64,000 nt of DNA from Psychrobacter urativorans (GTDB lineage: Bacteria; Pseudomonadota; Gammaproteobacteria; Pseudomonadales; Moraxellaceae): assembly GCF_904846695.1 (NCBI RefSeq), contig NZ_CAJHBR010000001.1, positions 480,688 to 544,687 of the forward strand. Reading direction: 5' to 3'. Below are positions 45,701-54,104 of this stretch, one piece after another (the stretch's first letter is position 1; each line of letters begins with the position of its first letter). The notes beneath the pieces were generated by a model. That model searched no databases. It was not told the origin of the DNA and worked only from the letters and a program-made list of their open reading frames with translations. Made by a program: the position numbers and the translations under genes.

Positions 45701-48700
45701 CCAAAGACAGCAAAGACGGTTTGAGCGAAACCCGACTTTATCAAGCTTATGATGAGACAGCTAGCACTATTGATAGCCATGGCAAGATAGCTGATGACAG
45801 TGCGCTAGCTAAGGTAGTCAGAGCTTATGCCACGCCTCGCTATCAGCTCGGCTACGAAAAAGGCATTCACGATCATGACGCCACCTTATTGTTGATGCAG
45901 ATATTGCCAACCTTACGTGAGGCGGGCCTACTTATTTATACCCCGCAAATACGTGCTCTGGCACAACTGTTTTATTGGCAATTAAGCTTAGTACAAGCGT
46001 TAGGCTTAACCGCACTGACCCAATTTAGTTATGATAAATGGCTGGATGCACAAACGCTGACTAGCGTTAGCAATTGGACGGATCGAGCGCTCACCGCTGA
46101 GCAACTGCATCGTACTTTAGGTAGTGATAGCGCAAAAGCTTTGCTAGTCAATGATATAAAGGCGGTCATGAGCAACTTTGTAGCTGCCCATGATGGCAAT
46201 GCTCAGACACAGGCTAGTAGTGCTAGTAGTATTGACAACGCTATTGATAACGGTGTTTATACCGATGCCAAGGCGGATAGCGATAACCATGCTAACCATA
46301 ATAATAGCCCTGCTATTTTAAGCTCAGACAGCAGTATATTCTCCCAAAGTTATGTACAGCTTGCCTGCGAATATTTAGTCAATGTAATGGGGCAAGGCAC
46401 TGAGCCTACTGTCAGCTTAGCGCAAGGGCTAGAATGGCAGACCAGTCAAAAAGCGCAGCAACTCTGTTATCAATTGACTCAAACGCTCAACAGTTCACCA
46501 GTTAGCAGCCAAAACAATACTCAGAACAGGGCTAGCTTTGAGCAACTACGAACCTCTGTCGCCAAGCTCTGCTTTCAGCCAAAAGCGGCTTATGAGCTAC
46601 TAGCGACTTGGTTTAATGCTTTATTAGATAAGGCTTATGAGGATAAGCACCTTGCTAGTGCACAAGCCATCGATAGTAAAGTTGATGATCAGGGCAATCC
46701 GCTCAGTGCAGAACAGTTGGCTAAGAGTGAGGATGCAGCCGTACTAACTAAACAGCAGTTGCAGAGCGGACGTCATTTTGTACCAGAAGCGATTGCTGTG
46801 CTACTGACTCAATTAAATGATGCCCAACGAGAAGCTTTAGTACAACGCCTGATCAACTCTGGGATAGCGTTTGACAAGCAAGCTAGACTATCTCCGCCAA
46901 CATCTACACTGGCAACATCACTATCAACATCAATATCAACCGCATCGAGTGCGCTGACGCCGGCACTAACGAGTCTTAATAATCCTCTTAATCAAGCGCA
47001 AAGCTTTGAGCGCAGTACTAGTAAAGTATCACTTGAGATACAAGTGGATAACTTATTAGGTGAGCATCAACGCATCCATCAGCAAACGCTAAGCTTCGCT
47101 GTCGATGATTTTATGAGGCGCTTGCATGATCATCATACGCAAGTGATACCCGCTTATAGGCGCTACCTCTCATTACGCTCAGAGCTGTTAAACCACTCAA
47201 AACAAGCGCTAAGACTAGATGAATTCCTGCCACGTCCGTTATCCTCGTTTGTGCGCAACCGTCTGATCAATGAGAGCTATCTGCCCTTGATTGGGGACAA
47301 CCTCGCCAAGCAGATGGGTACTGTAGGCGATGACAAGCGTACCGACTTGATGGGTATCTTGATGATGATATCGCCACCAGGCTACGGCAAAACTACTTTG
47401 ATGGAATACGTGGCCAACCGTTTGGGCCTAATCTTTATGAAGATTAACTGTCCCTCACTAGGCCATGATGTTATGTCTTTGGACCCAGCCAAAGCGCCCA
47501 ATGCTACCGCGCGTGAAGAGCTAAATAAAATCAACTTAGCCTTCGAGATGGGCAATAACGTCATGCTCTATCTAGATGATATCCAGCACACTAACGCAGA
47601 GTTTTTGCAGAAGTTTATCTCCTTAGGGGATGGGACACGCCGTATCGATGGGGTTTGGCAAGGCCAGACTAAAACTTATGATATGCGTGGCAAGAAGTTT
47701 TGCATAGTCATGGCTGGTAACCCTTATACTGAGAGTGGCGAGGCCTTTAAAGTCCCTGATATGCTGGCTAACCGTGCTGATATCTATAATTTAGGCGATA
47801 TCATGAGCGGTATGGAAGAAGTGTTCGCCCTTAGTTATATCGAGAACTCGTTAACCTCAAATACGGTATTGGCACCTTTAGCCAATCGTGATTTGGCTGA
47901 CGTGCATCGACTTATAAAAATGGCTAAAGCCGTAGATGCTGGCAGTGCTAGCAGCGCCAACTTAATACAAGCGCAAAGTAGCGAGCTGATATATCCTTAT
48001 AGCACCTCAGAGATTAACGAGATTATCGCAATTTTAAGGCACATGTTTACGGTACAAACAGTGATTCTTGAGGTCAACCAAGCTTATATTGCCTCAGCAT
48101 CGCAAGATGATAAATATCGCCTTGAACCTATCTTTAAGCTGCAAGGCAGTTATCGCAATATGAATAAGATGACTGAGAAGTTATCAGCGGTCATGAATGA
48201 TAATGAGCTGAACCAGCTGATAGATGACCACTACTTAGGCGAGTCGCAGCTGTTGACCTCAGGGGCAGAAAGCAATCTACTTAAGCTTGCCGAGATGCGT
48301 GGGATGTTAGATGCTGATGAGGCACAGCGCTGGCAGCAAATCAAAACTGACTTCTTGCGCAACAAAGCTATGGGCGGTGCGGATGGCGATACGGGTGCAC
48401 GTATCGTTGCGCAATTAGTCGACGTCGCTGGTGGCTTTAAAGCCATCAACCAGCAGTTTGCCAGCTACTTAAACCAGCATGATCCTGAACAAGTAGCCCG
48501 CTTGCAAGAGGCGGGGCAGCAGATACAGCTAGCAGCGCAGTTAGAAGCGCAAAAGATACTCGCGGACAGCATGGCTGATAGTATGGCTAACAGTATGCTG
48601 AACAATGCCAATGTGGTGTGCAAAAGTATCGATAATGGCTTTGAGCAAAGCATGGATAAGCTGGTACAAATCTATCGGCACGATCATAAAGCCGATGGCG

Positions 48701-49041
48701 AGTATCAAAAGCTGAACCAAGATATACAAAAACAGTTGATGGTCAGTCTAATCAATGCTGTTGAGCAGCTGGCAGTGCATATGACAGGAGATATGGCAAA
48801 GAACATAGGCAACAGTCTATCGGAGAGTTTGCTGGCGAGTGGCGTTGGCGGTGCAGCTACGACTATTACTGATGTCACTGAGCAGACGACGCTGATGGCT
48901 ACGGCGATAAAACAAGCGTTGCAACCTTTAGCTAGGCGTCTGGATGAAAAGCTTATCTTAGATTCCAGTACCGAGCAAACTGGCAAGTTGATTGTCGATT
49001 GCCTAAATCGACTTAATACTATCTTTGACAACTATAAATAA
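42721..49041 (+). CDS. Giant AAA ATPase with DUF3686-type N-terminus ('DNA repair ATPase')
   Basis: 2106 residues. The N-terminal about 480 residues resemble the DUF3686 domain found in proteins annotated as ATPases involved in DNA repair (RTRTEYNCVAQDMVQVGDYLLFGYNVF, later GIIFPGGYYLQTGEHK), interrupted at about residues 120-145 by an Asp/Ser tract encoded by repeated AGT/AGC/GAT codons. Coiled-coil segments cover about 540-870. The AAA core is near the C-terminus: Walker A PPGYGKTT at about 1550, Walker B MLYLDDIQ at about 1614 and a sensor-1 Asn in VMAGNPYTESG at about 1661. The name is inherited from annotation; nothing in the sequence proves a role in repair. The ATG at 42721 is taken rather than a TTG at 42691. 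It follows the flotillin gene by 289 bases; yqiJ, flotillin and this ATPase recur together in relatives, suggesting a membrane-linked complex. Confidence 0.87.
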   Translation: MADMQNPKDLSSTGRVEQADQAVAAGNAYELIKKRLTEQGNRLEQQTAKLNNARLAEFGSTQMQVIARTRVRTEYNCVAQDMVQVGDYLLFGYNVFMGLKRASNIKDVLSLYRLIEPADGSNSNSSDDSNSDSSDSSDSSNSSDKEYALEEVDLTDTFLDQTAFVQDFNELYRYYKQTRLIQITVKDSKLLLAFQIGERITDIRVFRFALDFSENIPKAAQVAYVDNRGERDIELPPAHDFDWIVTTREQMVNGKHPHMNILDTIFVETVNGDLTIKIEDNTHSGLGIYSEPVNDSTQSLTDAEIAYAKVGSLILLKILPYREDSYRYFFYNTLTETVLRLDAIGQSCVQLPEDHGIIFPGGYYLQTGEHKLFDSQNNNAMDLRFKRKIISPNGEDVLFLFYDIALGVTGLFPYNLIKKRLANPIYCNGMALAESGQLVLFSAQSEPSRIHPMQIWHTPYASQEYISELPESSSFYGKIGNKELVRGISDLYSITRLIDNQTVSQKLYEELVGNTSRLFDSYYWLSEPDLAEVADSIREVTATAELVIDEFAKVQSIQKQTQTALSDAEAKQNQIAQQIKTTTFDSASDYVAQLSAIRQQKGQLVSLENLRYLDGDKLQALQAQLETIESELAEQTVGYLSAEKALASYEDTLAEVSERLDSAETNAELKPVLDTIDATAQGLDLLTELLGTLDVADATVRTQIIDDISAIYSRLNQSKAKLNHKRKNLGSAEAVAQFGAQFKLFGQSIANALSIANTPEKSDEQMAKLLVQLEELESQFSDPEANIGDQFLADIISKREEIYEVFENHKQQLLDARNRKAQNLGDGALRMLESIKKRTQSASITGFKDESALNTYFAADGLVQKVRSIAKSLQQLGFSVKADDLNARLKAIQIESYKSLKDKSDLFEEGGQIIKLGKHRFSVNTQPLDLTLLSRQQANGQRLLNLHLTGTDYYQVLNNDELNSLRPYWDMNIASESDKVYRAEYLAYSIIESAKDSKDGLSETRLYQAYDETASTIDSHGKIADDSALAKVVRAYATPRYQLGYEKGIHDHDATLLLMQILPTLREAGLLIYTPQIRALAQLFYWQLSLVQALGLTALTQFSYDKWLDAQTLTSVSNWTDRALTAEQLHRTLGSDSAKALLVNDIKAVMSNFVAAHDGNAQTQASSASSIDNAIDNGVYTDAKADSDNHANHNNSPAILSSDSSIFSQSYVQLACEYLVNVMGQGTEPTVSLAQGLEWQTSQKAQQLCYQLTQTLNSSPVSSQNNTQNRASFEQLRTSVAKLCFQPKAAYELLATWFNALLDKAYEDKHLASAQAIDSKVDDQGNPLSAEQLAKSEDAAVLTKQQLQSGRHFVPEAIAVLLTQLNDAQREALVQRLINSGIAFDKQARLSPPTSTLATSLSTSISTASSALTPALTSLNNPLNQAQSFERSTSKVSLEIQVDNLLGEHQRIHQQTLSFAVDDFMRRLHDHHTQVIPAYRRYLSLRSELLNHSKQALRLDEFLPRPLSSFVRNRLINESYLPLIGDNLAKQMGTVGDDKRTDLMGILMMISPPGYGKTTLMEYVANRLGLIFMKINCPSLGHDVMSLDPAKAPNATAREELNKINLAFEMGNNVMLYLDDIQHTNAEFLQKFISLGDGTRRIDGVWQGQTKTYDMRGKKFCIVMAGNPYTESGEAFKVPDMLANRADIYNLGDIMSGMEEVFALSYIENSLTSNTVLAPLANRDLADVHRLIKMAKAVDAGSASSANLIQAQSSELIYPYSTSEINEIIAILRHMFTVQTVILEVNQAYIASASQDDKYRLEPIFKLQGSYRNMNKMTEKLSAVMNDNELNQLIDDHYLGESQLLTSGAESNLLKLAEMRGMLDADEAQRWQQIKTDFLRNKAMGGADGDTGARIVAQLVDVAGGFKAINQQFASYLNQHDPEQVARLQEAGQQIQLAAQLEAQKILADSMADSMANSMLNNANVVCKSIDNGFEQSMDKLVQIYRHDHKADGEYQKLNQDIQKQLMVSLINAVEQLAVHMTGDMAKNIGNSLSESLLASGVGGAATTITDVTEQTTLMATAIKQALQPLARRLDEKLILDSSTEQTGKLIVDCLNRLNTIFDNYK

Positions 49042-49107
49042 TAGCGTTGAATAATCACTAGGGTATTTGAACAAAGTTATTAGTAGGAAACAAATGCTTG
49101 GCAGGTT

Positions 49108-49145
49108 AAAAAAGATATTTAGCTGATGGTTAGATATCTTTTTTT
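49108..49145 (+). terminator. Terminator of the giant ATPase gene
   Basis: AAAAAAGATAT and ATATCTTTTTT form an 11-bp AT-rich stem around a 15-base loop and end in a long T run, 66 bases after the stop. Confidence 0.7.
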
Positions 49146-49168
49146 ACGTTAGGGTGCTTTAGAGCTAT

Positions 49169-49195
49169 ATCCCGCTTTTCGCTCCTATCAGCGCC
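49169..49195 (+). repeat. Truncated copy of the cassette-flanking repeat
   Basis: ATCCCGCTTTTCGCTCCTAT followed by CAGCGCC matches the outer end of the longer repeats at 50043-50204 and 55490-55654, then diverges. The remaining spacer (49042-49430) shows no coding region. Confidence 0.5.
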
Positions 49196-49430
49196 AAAGC
49201 GCATTGCAAGGCAACCATCGATTGGTTTTGCCATACAGGAAGTTTTAGAGTAGGTTGAGTACGGTTTACGGCCCAATGATTCCAAATTCATAAGTTTAAA
49301 GTAGTGTTAAAATTGTCGCAGTGTTGCAAAAAATGCAGGCAACAGCTAATCCAGCGCTGGATATAAAAATCATATATCTAGTGGGTTAGGCTTTACTAAT
49401 TCATTCTACCAAGCAATATAAGGAAAAATA

Positions 49431-49595
49431 ATGGCGCACAAAAAGAAGAATGTACGCAAAAAAGAATGTCCTGTCTGCGAGCGCGAATTCAGCTGGAGCA
49501 AGAAGTTGGATAAAAACTGGGAGAGTATGGTGTATTGCTCCGACCAATGCCGGCGTGTAAAGAAGTATGAGAATGTCGAGCATCAGAAGCAATAA
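49431..49595 (+). CDS. DUF2256 zinc-ribbon protein, copy 1
   Basis: A 54-residue basic protein: MAHKKKNVRKKECPVCERE, SWSKK, then VYCSDQCRR. The CPVC and CxxxC cysteines form a predicted zinc ribbon of the DUF2256 family, about 40-60 residues in all members. Function is unknown; in other proteobacteria such genes often neighbour photolyase or cryptochrome-like genes, absent here. AAGGA lies 6 bases before the ATG. A second paralogue follows 147 bases downstream. Confidence 0.88.
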   Translation: MAHKKKNVRKKECPVCEREFSWSKKLDKNWESMVYCSDQCRRVKKYENVEHQKQ

Positions 49596-49610
49596 TTTAA
49601 GTCTAAATTA

Positions 49611-49670
49611 GTTGTAGGCTGGGTTTTTAACCCAGCATCTTATAATATCGTAGGGTGCGTTCCACGCACC
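49611..49670. repeat. Two palindromic repeats between the DUF2256 genes
   Basis: GTTGTAGGCTGGGTTTTTAA followed by CCCAGCATC is a perfect hairpin repeat; GTAGGGTGCGTTCCACGCACC is a second palindrome 15 bases on. Relatives occur near 6871, 8071 and 14875, so both belong to dispersed families. Confidence 0.7.
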
Positions 49671-49742
49671 AGTTTAGAAAGCTATCCTACTAATATAATA
49701 TTAGCCTTCTAAATAACTATGAAAATAATAAAAGGCACGGCT

Positions 49743-49892
49743 ATGGCACATAAAAAGGTCAATCTACCGCAAAAAATCTGCCCAGTTTGCCAGCGTCCTT
49801 TTATATGGCGTAAGAAGTGGGAGAAGGACTGGGAGCAAGTGGTTTATTGTTCTGAGCGCTGTCGGCGGGGGAAGGATAAGAGTGATAATTAA
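49743..49892 (+). CDS. DUF2256 zinc-ribbon protein, copy 2
   Basis: A 49-residue paralogue of the preceding gene: [42 protein letters not shown]. All four cysteines and the W-x-K-K-W pattern are kept, but the sequences differ at about half the positions, so the duplication is not recent or the copies have been selected apart. AAAAGG precedes the ATG. Function unknown. Confidence 0.87.
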   Translation: MAHKKVNLPQKICPVCQRPFIWRKKWEKDWEQVVYCSERCRRGKDKSDN

Positions 49893-50042
49893 GACAATAG
49901 AAAACCGCCACGTTTTCTAACCCAATGTTACCAGAGGAGGAAGATAGAGGTGGCGGTGCTGTTAATCATAATTATAATAGTAGTATGGGTTACTTTCAAA
50001 ACATTTGACAGCCTAAAAGTATCCAAAATCTAGAGAATAATA

Positions 50043-50204
50043 AGCAACCGATCCTGCTTTTCGCTCATATCTTGCCTACTCATTAGGGCGGTGGCTAAGA
50101 CGAGAGGCGTTCCAACATTCGAGTGACCCTTCTAGCCAAGCCCCCGCAGCCCATTGAGCAGACAAGGATAACCCTACAATCAGGGCTAAACCGCACCTAA
50201 GGCA
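50043..50204 (+). repeat. Cassette-flanking repeat, left copy
   Basis: About 162 bp that align along their length with the reverse complement of 55490-55654. Best-conserved blocks are GCTTTTCGCTCATATCTTGC, GGCGGTGGCTAAG, GCGTTCC and ACAATCAGGGCTAAACCGC followed by AAGGCA. GC content is higher than the surrounding DNA and several short palindromes are present, suggesting a structured element (MITE-like or non-coding RNA-like). An open frame of 79 codons crosses it on the minus strand, but the other copy does not keep that reading frame as a similar protein, so I do not call it a gene. Confidence 0.75.
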
Positions 50205-50296
50205 AAGTGCGCGGTTCTTAAAACGATTAATAGCAAGTTTATGTGGAGGTACTCGACCTAACGAGAAACAAATATGGATATTAAGAAAACTAGAAT

Positions 50297-53200
50297 TTAT
50301 TTTGCATCTAAACAAGGATTAGCTGTTCCGTGTATTATATACAGCGTATTTTCTTTAACTAAATTTAAATCTTCGACACTATTTATTGAAATAGGGGGAG
50401 GTAGTAATTTCTTAATAAAATAAGAATTTATCTGTGCTTTATGGTTATCAAAATCCAACTTATTATAAATAGATAGATGGTAAAAATAAATACCAGCTAT
50501 TCTTTCAATAAAGTTAGTGGTAGGACGTATAGCTCTAAGAAATAACTGTTTTATAAAAAAAGCTAATAGCTCTATTCCAAATTTGAAGTCAGTTGTAAGA
50601 CTAAAATGATTTAGTAGCTTGTTGACAGTCAAATTTAGATAGACATTATTTTTTAGCGCTGATTTAATGATGAAATCTATATCAAAATCCATACAATTTC
50701 TGTTATGCACGAATTGGAAGGTGTTAAACGCTTTTATTCTATTTATACCTATTTTTGGTTCTAAGAAAGAAAGATAATCATAGAAATTTATCGATTTAGC
50801 ACTAGCCTGATGATTCAAGGCTCTTAATCTTGCATCTAGAGATAAAAGTGGCAACTGCATTTCTTGGCACAGCCTAATAACTGCTTTATCAGATTCGGGT
50901 AAAAACTCGTTAAGAGCCTCTATAATCTTCGAGTTTGAGTTGTCACCATATGCAGGAATGGTAGTAACAGAGCTTTCAATATAATCAATTAGGAACTCAA
51001 GATCATTAGAGCGTGCTTGAAGCAGATTAATATCCATTGATACTAAACTAACTTTATTATCAATAGAACATATAGTCATCGGTGCTTTATCATCATTATA
51101 GTTATAAAAATTTTTCTTGTGTAGTAGTTCAAGTTCACTTAATAGTGAAAGCGGAGCATATAAAGATATGTGGTCAGTTATTAAGTTTAGGCTGTCTGAA
51201 CGTTTAAGTTCAATCAAAGTAAATAAATCAATAACAGCTTCAGGCTTTGATACTAGAAGATTCTTGACTTCTTCCATATCCATATCAATTGTATATTGGG
51301 TATCTATTGTTCTTAGAGGAAAACGAGAGTCTCTTGTCCAACCATATATTATTTCAGTGATATCTCTGCCTATAAATTTAGATAGGTTCTGCAACGTTAC
51401 AGGGTTTGTTTGATATACGGTTAATTGCTTCTCAAACTGTTCATCTGAACCTGTAAACTGTTCTAAGTCTTTCAAAAATGCCTTCGTCCCTTCATGGCTT
51501 TCTATATCTACGGAAAAAGAAACCATGTTAAAAGGGCTATTGGCATCTGACGCTATCTCAGAGTTGCTTCTAAAGATTCCTAAAGGAGTCGATAATATTT
51601 CTTTAATCTCTACTTTACGCTTTATACCAAACTTGCCTGTAAGTTCAAAAGTTTCACCTACGACTTTATTTAAGAATTGTTTACCTAAATTTGTATCAGG
51701 TGAAGTAACCGTATTTGAGCTTTCAAAGTTCGCTTTGGAATCGATAAATATATATTCGGGATTACTTTCTTGAGCATATGAAATATAGCAACCATCAATC
51801 ACTTTAGTAGGTGAGTTATCAAAAAAAATATTACCTTGAGTTTTAAAAGCTTTGGTATATCTAGAAGAAGTCATGAAGCTTTGAAGTAAATCTTGAATTG
51901 ACGTAAGTATTGATAAATTAGCTGGATTTGACCGCCATAAATTGATTATTCTTTCAACGGCTTGCTTTTGTCTAGAGTGCTGTGTTTCATAAGACGCTAT
52001 CCAACAGGTATTAACAGGGTCATCATCTAAATTTAAAGGAATTAAATTGATGTCTTTTTTGAGGCGCCCAATATTTTGAGTTCTTTCACTTAAGGAGAGT
52101 CTTAAATGCCAATACCAAGAGGTGTTTTTAAACCTAACAAGTTTTGGTAGTAACTCTTCGGAAGCACTAAAGTCTTTAGTTAAGTTATCTATTTGATTTA
52201 CTAGGCTTGCAAAGCTATTGAGATATTTGTCAAAGTTATTCATGTGTTTATCTATGAAATGTTTAGCCTTCTGATACTGAAAGCTTTTCATTAAAGACTC
52301 AAGTTGAATAATTAATAGGTATTCTTCAGTGTTTTCATCGATAAGAGTTTCTAATATCTTGCTAGATTCTTTATATTGCTCTGTCTGAAAATAATAATCA
52401 GCTAGTAAAGCTTTTAGGTCGCTATCAGGTGTTGATATAGAAGAGATAATCTTATTTAACTCTTCAAATCTTGCATTTTTGGTTATATATAATTTTAAAC
52501 CCAATAAGGCTAGGCCTCTAAGAGTATTGGTAGTGAATAAATCTTCTGCATCAATGAAGTTTGAAAAATCAATATCATTAAGTTGATTAACAGCGGTAAA
52601 TGATTTTATCTCGTTTAATAAGGGTCTTTCAATCGCATCATTCAATTTAACGATACTATTTAGCTCTTCCATTTCACCGAAATGATATAAACCATCAATC
52701 AAATATTTTTTTATTTCTGAATTAGATTGATCTTTATAGACCTTTAGGAAAAACGCTTTATCTGAGTTTCTTTTAGTGAATGAAACGAGATTGATGACGG
52801 TCTCTGGAAGTATGCCACATTGGGTGGTTTTTGTTAGTTTGTAATAGTGCTTAACTGATTCTTCGTTATTTATGACGCAGTTGGAAGTGATAATACTATT
52901 TATTGCATATTTTTTTAATGAGGGTACGTCAATCTGATTTATATTCAAGTTTGATTCTAAAGAATTTAACTCAGCTTCAATACAATGATATTGACTCTTT
53001 GTTTCTGCATACCTTAGAAGAGAAGATTCAATAGATAAAATGATATATGTTGGTTTTAAGCGTTCTTTTTCGCTAATCAGTTTTTCTATGACATCATACT
53101 CATCGAATTGATAATGATTCGAGTAATATCTCATGTATCCACATTTGATAGAATAGGAATCTCTGACACCTTGAGGTAAGTTCCTGAAGTGTTTAATATT

Positions 53201-54031
53201 TCCTTGATTTAAGTTTAACAAGTATTTGAAAACTTGGTATTGAAAATTGTCAGGATCTTTATCAATATAAGTTTCGATAATCTTTAAAGTATTATCAGCA
53301 TTACTATTTATAATGTTATCTATTATAGTTATCACGTTGTACTGTTCATCATACCATTCGAAAGACTGGAGCTTTAAAGCGAAGTCAATAAATTTATCGT
53401 TTTGCTCTATTAAGTAATAACAGTTTGCTAATATATAATAAGATTCATATTTTTCTATAGGATTCATTAAAATAAAGTCATCGGGTTTAAATGATTTTAT
53501 GGAGTCTAAATAGCGCTCTTTATCAAAAAGTTCTTTGGCTAGAGTGATTTTTCCTGAGTAATTTAAATTTGAATAATATCTTTCACTTAAAATTTTTGTG
53601 TTTGATATAAGGTTCTCTATATCATTCCAGAACTGTATCTCAACCGGAAACATTCCCTTTTTAACACGCTCATCCGACATGGCGTTTACGGAGTCAGTTA
53701 GCTTTTGATCAGATGGTAACGAGGTAGCTATTATGAGTTGTGAAATTTTTTGTTGACCACTGTCAGCTTTTGCAATCTCTTTAACGATAGTTATCTTATT
53801 CTTCCCATCGAATGGCAGCTTTGCGACGTGCTTACACTGAATACCTATTCGATTACTTGATTTATTTAGATTATTTTTATAGACAAGTACATCCAAACCA
53901 TATTGCTTTTGACCTCTGCGTCCATACATTGCAGGCGTATTACACTTATAAATTTCACCGTAAATGTGAGCACAAAGAGTCTCAAACTCTTGTTCAGTAC
54001 TAGGTTTTAGGACTTGAGGTTTATAAGACAT
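50297..54031 (-). CDS. Mrr-like nuclease / TPR / GreAB-C-like / PIN multidomain protein (candidate conflict system)
   Basis: 1244 residues. N-terminal about 1-130 is a PD-(D/E)XK, Mrr-like endonuclease domain: E in EQEFETLC, catalytic D47 in QYGLDVLV and Q-x-K in GIQCKH (65-67). Residues about 140-700 are helical repeats of TPR type (KYESYYILANCYYLIEQND, KALLADYYFQTEQYKES). At about 770-830, TNLGKQFLNKVVGETFEL and EIKEIL resemble the C-terminal domain of GreA/GreB. At about 925-1085 is a PIN-type RNase domain (first Asp in EAVIDLFTLIELK; then ESDKAVIRLC and LLSLDARLR). I recall this TPR-GreAB-C-PIN combination as a predicted prokaryotic conflict-system architecture. No P-loop ATPase is present, so it is not a STAND/Avs protein. 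It is AT-rich and 73 bases after a membrane protein gene in the same direction. Confidence 0.8.
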   Translation of the reverse strand: MSYKPQVLKPSTEQEFETLCAHIYGEIYKCNTPAMYGRRGQKQYGLDVLVYKNNLNKSSNRIGIQCKHVAKLPFDGKNKITIVKEIAKADSGQQKISQLIIATSLPSDQKLTDSVNAMSDERVKKGMFPVEIQFWNDIENLISNTKILSERYYSNLNYSGKITLAKELFDKERYLDSIKSFKPDDFILMNPIEKYESYYILANCYYLIEQNDKFIDFALKLQSFEWYDEQYNVITIIDNIINSNADNTLKIIETYIDKDPDNFQYQVFKYLLNLNQGNIKHFRNLPQGVRDSYSIKCGYMRYYSNHYQFDEYDVIEKLISEKERLKPTYIILSIESSLLRYAETKSQYHCIEAELNSLESNLNINQIDVPSLKKYAINSIITSNCVINNEESVKHYYKLTKTTQCGILPETVINLVSFTKRNSDKAFFLKVYKDQSNSEIKKYLIDGLYHFGEMEELNSIVKLNDAIERPLLNEIKSFTAVNQLNDIDFSNFIDAEDLFTTNTLRGLALLGLKLYITKNARFEELNKIISSISTPDSDLKALLADYYFQTEQYKESSKILETLIDENTEEYLLIIQLESLMKSFQYQKAKHFIDKHMNNFDKYLNSFASLVNQIDNLTKDFSASEELLPKLVRFKNTSWYWHLRLSLSERTQNIGRLKKDINLIPLNLDDDPVNTCWIASYETQHSRQKQAVERIINLWRSNPANLSILTSIQDLLQSFMTSSRYTKAFKTQGNIFFDNSPTKVIDGCYISYAQESNPEYIFIDSKANFESSNTVTSPDTNLGKQFLNKVVGETFELTGKFGIKRKVEIKEILSTPLGIFRSNSEIASDANSPFNMVSFSVDIESHEGTKAFLKDLEQFTGSDEQFEKQLTVYQTNPVTLQNLSKFIGRDITEIIYGWTRDSRFPLRTIDTQYTIDMDMEEVKNLLVSKPEAVIDLFTLIELKRSDSLNLITDHISLYAPLSLLSELELLHKKNFYNYNDDKAPMTICSIDNKVSLVSMDINLLQARSNDLEFLIDYIESSVTTIPAYGDNSNSKIIEALNEFLPESDKAVIRLCQEMQLPLLSLDARLRALNHQASAKSINFYDYLSFLEPKIGINRIKAFNTFQFVHNRNCMDFDIDFIIKSALKNNVYLNLTVNKLLNHFSLTTDFKFGIELLAFFIKQLFLRAIRPTTNFIERIAGIYFYHLSIYNKLDFDNHKAQINSYFIKKLLPPPISINSVEDLNLVKENTLYIIHGTANPCLDAK

Positions 54032-54104
54032 TGTAAAGCGTTCCTTAGCTTAGAGCTTTCGTTACTGTATATGTCAATATTCTTAACATAGTTTATACTA
54101 ACTC

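Noticed and set aside
50076..50315. 79-codon minus-strand frame across the left cassette repeat
   Set aside because: The related repeat at 55490-55654 does not keep a similar protein in the matching frame, and the sequence is better explained as a structured repeat.
50297..54031. STAND/Avs-type defence ATPase
   Set aside because: No Walker A/B P-loop is visible between the nuclease-like N-terminus and the TPR region.
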